This document shows, piece after piece, positions 1 through 6,096 of a stretch of DNA of 8,782 nucleotides. The DNA is from Holosporales bacterium. GTDB lineage: Bacteria > Pseudomonadota > Alphaproteobacteria > UBA3830 > JAIRMZ01. Made by a program: the position numbers and the translations under genes. Under the pieces are notes generated by a model, which did not search any database, had not been told where the DNA came from, and saw only the letters and a list, made by a program, of their open reading frames with translations. Each line of letters begins with the position of its first letter. Position 1 is the stretch's first letter. The stretch covers positions 1 to 8,782 of the forward strand of contig JAITIJ010000014.1 of NCBI GenBank assembly GCA_031279495.1, given 5' to 3'.

Positions 1-1
1 G

Positions 2-211
2 GAGTTTGGAGCGCGGTCGGAGTTTGCTTTGAAGATAGTTCAGCGTTTGGAAAAAAACGGCTTGAGCCTTGATCAGCTGAATCATCAAGCAGCCGCTCAT
101 ATAGCCGCTGAACTTTCCAATCTTCCGGATTTTCGGAATCTTAGTCCTGCGATTCTTCAACAAGCGACACGACTAGGGCCAATAGGGGCATTCAGTCGTT
201 CCGGAAGTTGA
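2..211 (+). CDS. 3' end of an unrecognised protein (partial, runs off the left edge)
   Basis: The frame is open from the first complete codon at position 2 to a TGA at 209-211, giving about 69 C-terminal residues. A TTG at 29 could in principle start a short protein. However, there is no ribosome binding site in front of it and the frame is open upstream, so this reads better as the tail of a longer gene entering from the left. The peptide looks helical and soluble (for example LEKNGLSLDQLNHQAAAHIA) and ends in a Gly/Ser-rich tail. I see no transmembrane segment and no catalytic motif. The family is not recognised and no function is proposed. A strong hairpin starts 37 nt after the stop, which supports this being the end of a real transcription unit. 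Confidence 0.5.
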   Translation, partial: EFGARSEFALKIVQRLEKNGLSLDQLNHQAAAHIAAELSNLPDFRNLSPAILQQATRLGPIGAFSRSGS

Positions 212-248
212 GTTAGCGCGTCAGACTTTGCAACGCCCATAAGTCTTA

Positions 249-280
249 AAACGGGCTCTTACCCCCACAAGAGCCCGTTT
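249..280 (+). terminator. Intrinsic terminator after the left-edge gene
   Basis: A perfect 12-bp inverted repeat, AAACGGGCTCTT (249-260) and AAGAGCCCGTTT (269-280), encloses an 8-nt loop (ACCCCCAC). The stem is GC-rich in the middle with A/T at the base, which gives a short T run at the 3' end. That run is only TTT before CC, with another TTTT about 9 nt further on, so it is weaker than a textbook terminator. Its position, 37 nt past the stop at 211 and about 175 nt before the next start, fits termination of the left-edge transcript. Confidence 0.75.
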
Positions 281-455
281 CCGTGCAACTTTTACGAACT
301 TGAGCTTTCCCCCTTTCCTCCTCACTTACTTTTTCGCACACAGATCTATTTATTGATAAGTCATCTTGTACTGTTCTGTTCTCGCAAGTCTCGTAACCTT
401 TTATCAAGGAAATCTTCTTACAGTGAGTTTGCTGATGATAGAAAGGAATAAGAGC
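281..455 (+). other. Intergenic region upstream of the exported-protein gene
   Basis: This is the non-coding stretch between the terminator and the chosen start at 456. It is pyrimidine-rich around 305-335. I could not find a convincing sigma-70 pair: TTGATA at 353-358 and TTGTAC at 366-371 each lack a matching -10 at an acceptable distance. The only clear signal is a Shine-Dalgarno-like AAAGGA at 442-447, 8 nt before the ATG at 456. A promoter is expected here because a terminator lies upstream, but I cannot place it. Confidence 0.4.
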
Positions 456-1436
456 ATGCAGAAAACGACTCTATACGGCCTAATGCTGGTGAGCATATTG
501 GGCTTAAGCATGGCGATGGGGCTGCAAGCACAGCCACAAACGGCAGAACAGAATCATATTAAAGTTGCTGTGGAACAATTTGGTCATGCGCCGCAAGATG
601 CTCAGGAGTTTGATGTGCTTATATCGGAGGTGTACAAAAAACTGAAGGGAAATACATCCATACCATCTTCGGATATAGAGCGATGGATAACAGAAATTTA
701 TGGTGTTCCTCCCGAAACAATACGTCAATGGCTGATCAATAACTTTTTAAATCCTGGTACGCGTTCTAAGTATTTAAGCGTCCCTGAACGATTTATGAAC
801 GATCCGGAAGTTGCCTATAGCATACGCCAGCTCATTAGACTTATCGAAGCGAATCGTCATTTAGCAGAAGGAGGCGTTATTCCTGATGAACTCCTCGCAT
901 GGTTAGCAGCTGATACCACACTACATCCGCGGACACGCAGAAGATATGCACGTGCTCTAGACGATCCTAAACACCGTCATGCCAACCATGAAGATCTTCA
1001 AAAGATGCTGCGCCAAGCTAAGGGAGAGGAGCCGACAGAGGGGAATACACCAGAGGAAAGAGAGCGGCGGCGCTTTGAGGTAACATATCTTCTTTTAACG
1101 CTGCCTCCCGACGATCCAGATGCACAGTATTACGGATTAACAGAAGAACAGCGACAAGGATGGACACAATATTTACTAAACAAGGATCCTTTGGCACAAC
1201 TTGATGCAGTGGGGGATCCAATTGATATCGGCCGACGCGCATTTCTTGAGGCGGTTCTTAATGATAATGAGGAAGAAGGTGTGTTTAGCATTTTTCAGTC
1301 TGTTCCGGCCAACCCTGAAGAGAATGAGAAAGAAGTACCTTCTACAGAATCTGCGTCGAAAACAGAAACGCAGGCTCAAGACACGTCTAAAGCATCAGCT
1401 CCTTCACCACAGGAGTCGTCTCAGACTGGCGCTTGA
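456..1436 (+). CDS. Exported protein of unknown function with internal W/P-T-R repeats
   Basis: A 326-residue protein of unrecognised family. I chose the ATG at 456 because AAAGGA sits 8 nt upstream and the protein then begins with a classical signal peptide: MQKTT, a hydrophobic core at residues 7-22, and a likely cleavage after LQA (residue 25). An in-frame ATG at 435 and a TTG at 366 lack good ribosome binding sites. The mature protein is highly charged, with no further membrane segment and no lipobox cysteine, so a periplasmic or secreted location is inferred. Residues 86-117 and 143-171 look like related repeats (P, then WL, then P-x-T-R-x-K/R-Y, then DP), and residues 59-68 resemble the start of another. 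Residues 286-326 form a Glu/Ser/Thr/Gln-rich, low-complexity, probably disordered tail. The last 50 nt overlap pssA on the other strand. No enzyme motif is visible and no function is assigned. Confidence 0.75.
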   Translation: MQKTTLYGLMLVSILGLSMAMGLQAQPQTAEQNHIKVAVEQFGHAPQDAQEFDVLISEVYKKLKGNTSIPSSDIERWITEIYGVPPETIRQWLINNFLNPGTRSKYLSVPERFMNDPEVAYSIRQLIRLIEANRHLAEGGVIPDELLAWLAADTTLHPRTRRRYARALDDPKHRHANHEDLQKMLRQAKGEEPTEGNTPEERERRRFEVTYLLLTLPPDDPDAQYYGLTEEQRQGWTQYLLNKDPLAQLDAVGDPIDIGRRAFLEAVLNDNEEEGVFSIFQSVPANPEENEKEVPSTESASKTETQAQDTSKASAPSPQESSQTGA

Positions 1437-2211
1437 ATCGTGCATGCAAAATGCAGCTATAAGGTATGCTTAGTATATACGCAATTGTCAAAGCGCTTAA
1501 CGTAGCCCAAATTGCAGTTACCAAGCAAATAACAATAAAGCTTGTGAGCACAAGAACAGGAAGGACATACCGTTGCGGTAAGGAGATTTTTTTTAGAGAA
1601 AAAGTCGGCAATCGACTGATTTTCAGAAATCCGGCAACGGTTACAACAAAAGCAGCAAAAATGGGAGAAGTTACCAATGCCTCTACACCACAGAAAGAAA
1701 AAGCCAATGGAGAAAGAGCGATAAGTGCGCCAGCCGGAGCCGGCACACCAGTGAAAAAGTGCGTTGTCCAAGGAAACGCAGAAGAAACTGCTGATGTTGT
1801 GTTAAAGCGCGCTAGGCGTAGAGAACAGCACACACAGAAAAAGAGGCAAACGCTCCACCCAAAACTTCCTAACCTGTGCAGTATTGATAGGTACAAGATC
1901 AATGCCGGACTTACACCAAAGCTGATAATATCTGCAAGAGAATCGAGCTCGGCGCCAAAGTAGCTGCTGCATTTTAAAAGGCGCGCAAGGCGTCCATCCA
2001 GATTATCGAAAATAGCAGCTAGTAAAATGCAAGCCACTGCTTGCTCTAAGTGGCTTTCTAAGGCAAAGCGTACTCCGCTTAAACTGACACATAAGGAGGC
2101 CATCGTGATCGTGTTAGGGACAAGGCGGCCTACAGAGAATTTCCTTAAACGACGACGCTCTTTGTGTTGCAACAAGGAAGAACGTAAGCGAGGACGGCGC
2201 TTAAAGCGCAT
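1387..2211 (-). CDS. pssA: CDP-diacylglycerol--serine O-phosphatidyltransferase
   Basis: Membrane enzyme that transfers a phosphatidyl group from CDP-diacylglycerol to L-serine, releasing CMP and making phosphatidylserine, the substrate of the neighbouring Psd. The CDP-alcohol phosphatidyltransferase signature is complete at residues 72-94: D72-G73-x2-A76-R77-x8-G86-x3-D90-x3-D94. These acidic residues bind the metal and the CDP group. The 274-residue protein has an Arg/Lys-rich N-terminus (residues 1-29) followed by several hydrophobic segments up to about residue 250. This agrees with the family topology and with the usual length of alphaproteobacterial type II PssA. Its ATG lies within the last codons of psd (11-nt overlap), so the two are co-transcribed and probably translationally coupled. 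The 3' end runs 50 nt into the convergent gene. An A8 tract on the coding strand encodes K207-K208. Confidence 0.93.
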   Translation of the reverse strand: MRFKRRPRLRSSLLQHKERRRLRKFSVGRLVPNTITMASLCVSLSGVRFALESHLEQAVACILLAAIFDNLDGRLARLLKCSSYFGAELDSLADIISFGVSPALILYLSILHRLGSFGWSVCLFFCVCCSLRLARFNTTSAVSSAFPWTTHFFTGVPAPAGALIALSPLAFSFCGVEALVTSPIFAAFVVTVAGFLKISRLPTFSLKKISLPQRYVLPVLVLTSFIVICLVTAIWATLSALTIAYILSIPYSCILHARFKRQSETTPVVKELML

Positions 2212-2878
2212 AGGCCTCTACCTCTCTTGTTAATCGCGCGATTACAGTCTCTCCAGCAATCATCGTTTGACCTTCCTGGACAGTCAATGCGGCACTGTTC
2301 GGAACGTACACGTCAACGCGGCTTCCGAAGCGAATAATACCTGTGCGTTGTCCTAAGGTAAGGGAATCGCCTTCGTGAATATCACGCCGAATGCGACGCG
2401 CTATCAAACCAGCGATACGCACATAGATAACGTTCTCTCCTTGGGGGGTACGTAACAGGACCGCTTCACGCTCGTTATGCTCACTTGCTTTGTTTAGTGT
2501 CGCGTTAAGGAATTTTCCTGGTGTATAATGGATCTTTTCAACAACACCAGAAATAGGCGCACGATTTACATGAACGTTAAAGACGCTCATAAAGACGCTG
2601 ATGCGTTGCATCTCTGCATTCTCTACACCAAGTGCTACAGGAGGGGCATGCCGCCCGATTTCAACAACACATCCATCTGCTGGACTGACAAGCATTGTAC
2701 CGTCGTCATGAGGTGCAACACGATCAGGATCCCGAAAGAAATAAAGGCACCAACCCGTAAGAATCACGCCAATCCAGCCAAGATGGACGTTTATAACCCC
2801 TAATAAAAAAGCTCCTCCCCCAAAGATAGCCACAAATCTTGTCACTTCACGATCGAAGAAAGTTTCCTTGTGTAGCAC
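2201..2878 (-). CDS. psd: Phosphatidylserine decarboxylase proenzyme (short type)
   Basis: Pyruvoyl-dependent decarboxylase that converts phosphatidylserine to phosphatidylethanolamine at the inner membrane. I chose the GTG at 2878 because AAGGAG (complement of 2884-2889) sits 5 nt upstream, giving 225 residues. A GTG at 2902 in the same frame would add 8 residues but place that ribosome binding site inside the gene. From the 2878 start, a hydrophobic N-terminal anchor spans about residues 15-47, followed by FFRDPDR and SPADG (catalytic Asp), then NVHVNRAP (catalytic His). RFGSR near the C-terminus carries the Gly-Ser self-cleavage site, whose Ser (about residue 186) becomes the pyruvoyl group. 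The length and the FGS site, rather than LGST, match the short Psd group common in alphaproteobacteria. The stop overlaps the pssA start by 11 nt. Confidence 0.93.
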   Translation of the reverse strand: MLHKETFFDREVTRFVAIFGGGAFLLGVINVHLGWIGVILTGWCLYFFRDPDRVAPHDDGTMLVSPADGCVVEIGRHAPPVALGVENAEMQRISVFMSVFNVHVNRAPISGVVEKIHYTPGKFLNATLNKASEHNEREAVLLRTPQGENVIYVRIAGLIARRIRRDIHEGDSLTLGQRTGIIRFGSRVDVYVPNSAALTVQEGQTMIAGETVIARLTREVEAYAL

Positions 2879-2883
2879 AATCA

Positions 2884-2889
2884 CTCCTT
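2884..2889 (-). promoter_or_regulatory. Ribosome binding site that decides the psd start
   Basis: On the minus strand the sequence reads AAGGAG, 5 nt, then GTG at 2878. This is the strongest Shine-Dalgarno match in the psd leader. It favours the GTG at 2878 over the in-frame GTG at 2902. Confidence 0.65.
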
Positions 2890-2921
2890 GTTTCTGCTGC
2901 ACTTATAAGGTGCACACAGCT

Positions 2922-2950
2922 CATATATAGCCCATATGGGTGTTCGTTAA
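2922..2950 (-). promoter_or_regulatory. Candidate sigma-70 promoter for psd-pssA
   Basis: On the minus strand, TTAACG (complement of 2945-2950) and TATATG (complement of 2922-2927) are separated by exactly 17 nt. Each matches the -35/-10 consensus at about four of six positions. The spacer contains the 10-bp palindrome CCCATATGGG (2931-2940). Transcription would start near 2915, about 35 nt before the chosen GTG, a normal leader length. The match is moderate, so this is a candidate only. Confidence 0.3.
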
Positions 2951-3022
2951 AAGTACAGCGCTTTGGAGGAAAGGAGAGCCAAGTCTTGCTGCATAAAGTA
3001 AGTAAGGAGCAGCATATTTTTA

Positions 3023-4018
3023 TTAAGCGGCATCTTTCTTTAGATTACCAGAAGAAATCAGCGAATCGACGATATTATCGGCAAGGGCTACCCGTGGTGC
3101 GCAAGAAATAAAAGGAGAGTCACAGAGAAATTCTAAGGTCATGTCAGAGGAGAAGAGTGCCGAAAGAACTGTTCCAAGGTATCTGGTAGCATCGCAGTGG
3201 GTTGTGCCAACACGTGTAACACCTTCTTCTTTCAGAATGTTCAGAATGGCTTTGGTTTCACGTATGTCTCCACCTGCGCGCAAAAGACCAAAGGCATTTC
3301 CTTTTGTCCATTGTTTCCACTTTCCAATAAAAGAGCGATCAGAGGCACAGAATAGATTTAATCCTGGCGTATCTATCAGCACAGGAGTGTGCGGAGCAGT
3401 TTTTTCTAGAAGTGCATGAATATCCTCTTGTGTACGTTTGACGTGTACAGGAATACGAAGTGTTTTCAACAACGTTTCTAACTGAACTGTTCCCCCACTT
3501 TTCTCCACATCCAAAGAAGCAACGACTGGAAATGCTCCTTGCCGCATAAGACTTACAGCTAATTTAGCTGTTGTTACGGTTTTCCCTTGGCCCGTTGCAC
3601 CTACAAGAAAAAAACATGCAGGATGTTTAGAAGCCAAAGCTGCATCGAAATCAAAAGGAGATGGGCGCTCGGCCAGCAAAAGATCAAAAAAATTCACAAG
3701 AAATGAGCGCTGATCTGCAAGATTTTCTGTTGTGTCTGTGTTGGTTTTGATGAAAGAAGCAAAGCGTGTCAGAATTCTGTCAGAAAAGCCAACCTCTTCC
3801 AAAAATTGGATCAAAAGACGAAAAGCTGAGGCACTATTTTGGGGCAAATCTCTTTCGTTAATTGTTTCTTCTCCTGTGGACACCATAAGCCAGACACCAT
3901 TTTCATTCTCTCCAGATTCTACAATCATTGCTTCTTCCCCAAGGGAATGCGTAGCAATACGTAAAGCTTCTTGCATGGTTTTGGCTTCAAAAAGACGCGT
4001 ATTTTTAGTATTAGACAT
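3023..4018 (-). CDS. flhF: FlhF-like SRP-family GTPase (flagellar placement), divergent G motifs
   Basis: A 331-residue protein resembling FlhF, the SRP-type GTPase that helps set the site and number of polar flagella, usually together with FlhG. The N-terminus (residues 8-35, LFEAKTMQEAL then SLGEEAMIVES) matches the start of the FlhF B domain. A helical linker follows, then an NG-type domain with the P-loop GATGQGKT (140-147) and TTAKLA after it. Later motifs are divergent: the usual DTYR G2 region reads DVEKSGG (170-176), the G3 DTAGR reads DTPGL (216-220), and the G4 TKLD reads THCD (273-276) followed by ATRYLGTVLS, which still fits the family. The gene starts inside the last codons of flhA (8-nt overlap, ATGTCTAA), so it belongs to the flagellar operon. 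Assignment to FlhF rests on the N-terminus, P-loop and location. No flhG is visible. Confidence 0.75.
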   Translation of the reverse strand: MSNTKNTRLFEAKTMQEALRIATHSLGEEAMIVESGENENGVWLMVSTGEETINERDLPQNSASAFRLLIQFLEEVGFSDRILTRFASFIKTNTDTTENLADQRSFLVNFFDLLLAERPSPFDFDAALASKHPACFFLVGATGQGKTVTTAKLAVSLMRQGAFPVVASLDVEKSGGTVQLETLLKTLRIPVHVKRTQEDIHALLEKTAPHTPVLIDTPGLNLFCASDRSFIGKWKQWTKGNAFGLLRAGGDIRETKAILNILKEEGVTRVGTTHCDATRYLGTVLSALFSSDMTLEFLCDSPFISCAPRVALADNIVDSLISSGNLKKDAA

Positions 4019-6083
4019 GACCCACCATCTTTATTTTTACCTTCGGGTGTATTTCATTCTGCGACATCACAGTAATGTCTGGCTTTAGGCGCTCTATAAC
4101 TGCGCGTACGGCTCTACGCATCGTTGCAGGAACAACGAAAACAACAGAAGGATAAGAAGAGCTTGCTTTGTCAAATGCTTGCCGTAAGTCAGCCGCGAAT
4201 TGTTGCAAGTTAGAAGGAGCCAAGGCAAGACGTTTATTATCTCCATCTCCTGTCAAAACTTTTGAGAGCATCGTTTCTGTTTCTGGTAAAAGAGTAATAA
4301 TGGAAAGTACGCCGTTTTCCCCTACATTTGCGCTACATATTTGGCGACTTAGACGCATACGCACTTGCTCTACCAAACCAGAGACGCTACGGGTGGAGGA
4401 GCAAACCTCAGCGATGCTTTCGATGATCGTAACAGTATCACGAATCGAAACGTCTTCTTCCAAAAGGTTCTGGAAAACACGTAGGACAACGCTGAGGCTG
4501 ATCTGCGAGGGCACAATGTCTGAGACAAGTTTACGAACGGCCTCTGGCAATTCGCTAAGGACACGTTGCATATCTGCACTGGAGAATAGATCTGCGATGT
4601 TTCTTTTAAAGATGGATTCCATATGCGTCAGCAACACTGCTGTTGGATCTATAATGGAGTAGCCTTTGGCTTCTGCTTCAGTAGCCAAGACTGGGTCGAT
4701 CCACAGTGCAGGAAGTCCAAAAATGGGCTCAATGGTTTTCTCTCCCTCCATATCTGGCATGGTACCTGTAGGATTTACAGTCATTAATTTGTCTGGTCGT
4801 AGAGAACCTCTGCCGCATTCGATCTCCTTTATCTTTACGATATAATTATTGGCTTCAAGACTCTTATTCTCTTGGATACAAACAGAAGGCAACAAAAGCC
4901 CCATATCAGCTGCGAAACTACGGCGCAGAACTTTTATTTTCTCTCCTAATGTGCCCTCTTTCTCAGAATCTGCGAGAGGCGAGAGGTTGGATCCTAGTTC
5001 TAAACGTAGAATTTCAACGTGCAGTACCTTTGATAAAGATTCTTCTTCCGGTTCCGTTTGGAGGGTATCCACATCACCTGCTTGCGAAGTTGCTGAAGAT
5101 CCCTTATAGGCCAAATACCCAACGGCAACACTACACAATATAAAAGGTGCTTTGGGTATCCCAGGAAGCATTGCAAGACATGCCATTGAGACGGCACTCA
5201 TCCATAACGCGTTTGGATAATTGCTTAATTGCTCGAAAAAAGCTTTGTCTGTTGTTCCTTCCGTTCCGGATTTTGATACCAACATACCAGCAGCTGTAGA
5301 AACAATAAGGGCGGGCATTTGTGAAACAAGGCCGTCTCCTACGGTCAATAAGGTGTAAGAAGCAGAAGCTTGTTGCAGGCTAATACCCTTTTGCATAACG
5401 CCAATGATGATGCCCGCAATAATATTAATTAAGGTAATGATGACTCCCGCAATAGCATCACCGCGGACAAATTTGGCAGCACCATCCATGGCGCCATAAA
5501 AGTTCGTTTCGCTTTCAAGCTCTTTGCGACGCTGTTTTGCTGTTTTTTCATCAATAGTGCCAGAGGAGAGGTCAGCATCTATAGCCATCTGTTTTCCTGG
5601 CAGCGCATCAAGCGTGAAACGGGCAAACACTTCAGCAATACGTCCAGAACCTTTTGTAATAACAACAAAATTGACGATAATAAGAATCGTAAAAACGATA
5701 ACACCAATAAAAAAGTTTCCCCCTACGATAAAAGAGCCGAACGCGTAAATAACCTCTCCAGCAGCATGTACACCTTCGTGCCCATGCGACAATATAAGGC
5801 GTGTTGAAGCCAAATTTAATGCGAGTCGCAAGATAGTAGAAACAAGCAACACAGTTGGAAAAACGTTGAAATCAACAGATTTCTCGACAAAAAGTACCGT
5901 CATTAGCACCATGATCGAGAACAGCATAGATGCTGCTAACGCGAAATCCATCATCCAGCGTGGCATAGGCATAATAAGGATCACAAGGACAAGCGCGAGA
6001 CCTATGGCAAACCCCACATCACGCAGGCGTTCCATGCTATGCGTGTATAGAGAAAAGAACTGCTTGGGAAAGTTTAATTCCAT
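4011..6083 (-). CDS. flhA: Flagellar type III export gate protein FlhA
   Basis: Large inner-membrane subunit of the flagellar export gate. It forms a nonameric ring whose cytoplasmic domain receives substrates and chaperones, and it contributes to proton-driven export. The 690 residues are the normal length. Residues 20-330 hold about eight hydrophobic helices. The FHIPEP signature is intact at about 155-175 (RFTLDALPGKQMAIDADL), as is LALNLASTR at 87-95. KFVRGDAIAG at 204-213 carries the Asp matching Salmonella D208, which is essential for export. The C-terminal domain retains GYSIIDPTAVLLTHM, typical of the family. An Asp/Glu-rich linker at about 335-350 separates the two halves. The ATG at 6083 lies 13 nt after the flbD stop; its ribosome binding site is weak, so coupling to flbD translation is likely. 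A start at 6035 (MERLRDVG) is possible. Confidence 0.97.
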   Translation of the reverse strand: MELNFPKQFFSLYTHSMERLRDVGFAIGLALVLVILIMPMPRWMMDFALAASMLFSIMVLMTVLFVEKSVDFNVFPTVLLVSTILRLALNLASTRLILSHGHEGVHAAGEVIYAFGSFIVGGNFFIGVIVFTILIIVNFVVITKGSGRIAEVFARFTLDALPGKQMAIDADLSSGTIDEKTAKQRRKELESETNFYGAMDGAAKFVRGDAIAGVIITLINIIAGIIIGVMQKGISLQQASASYTLLTVGDGLVSQMPALIVSTAAGMLVSKSGTEGTTDKAFFEQLSNYPNALWMSAVSMACLAMLPGIPKAPFILCSVAVGYLAYKGSSATSQAGDVDTLQTEPEEESLSKVLHVEILRLELGSNLSPLADSEKEGTLGEKIKVLRRSFAADMGLLLPSVCIQENKSLEANNYIVKIKEIECGRGSLRPDKLMTVNPTGTMPDMEGEKTIEPIFGLPALWIDPVLATEAEAKGYSIIDPTAVLLTHMESIFKRNIADLFSSADMQRVLSELPEAVRKLVSDIVPSQISLSVVLRVFQNLLEEDVSIRDTVTIIESIAEVCSSTRSVSGLVEQVRMRLSRQICSANVGENGVLSIITLLPETETMLSKVLTGDGDNKRLALAPSNLQQFAADLRQAFDKASSSYPSVVFVVPATMRRAVRAVIERLKPDITVMSQNEIHPKVKIKMVGHV

Positions 6084-6096
6084 TGCCGTATAGGAT

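Larger units (their letters stand above)
2879..3022. other. Gap between flhF and psd
   Basis: This is the only sizeable non-coding gap in the minus-strand cluster. It separates the flagellar genes from psd-pssA and holds the candidate psd promoter and ribosome binding site. I found no strong terminator for the flagellar transcript here, so read-through into psd is possible. A weak inverted repeat, TGCTGC (2987-2992) and GCAGCA (3009-3014), has a 16-nt loop. It is followed by a T-rich run only when read on the plus strand, where no transcript is expected. Confidence 0.5.

Noticed and set aside
1..26. Direct repeat GGAGTTTG at 1-8 and 19-26
   Set aside because: There are only two copies of 8 bp inside a coding frame (EFGARSEF). 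This is not enough to support a repeat array or attachment site.
353..394. Promoter for the exported-protein gene from TTGATA or TTGTAC boxes
   Set aside because: No -10-like hexamer lies 16-18 nt downstream of either box, so the assignment would be arbitrary.
1466..1963. Open frame of 165 codons on the plus strand, antisense to pssA
   Set aside because: It is opposite a gene with a perfect CDP-alcohol phosphatidyltransferase signature, and the translation resembles no protein. It is a shadow frame.
2879..2902. Upstream GTG start of psd at 2902
   Set aside because: It would put the best ribosome binding site (AAGGAG) inside the gene and add eight non-conserved residues. The GTG at 2878 is better placed.
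2987..3020. TGCTGC/GCAGCA hairpin followed by TATTTTTATT as a terminator
   Set aside because: The stem is only 6 bp with a 16-nt loop, and the T run is on the plus strand where no gene ends. It cannot serve the minus-strand flhF transcript.
4168..4662. Open frame of 164 codons on the plus strand, antisense to flhA
   Set aside because: It lies entirely opposite the strongly conserved flhA C-terminal domain. It has no ribosome binding site and its translation looks like compositional noise (Ser/Arg/Thr-rich).
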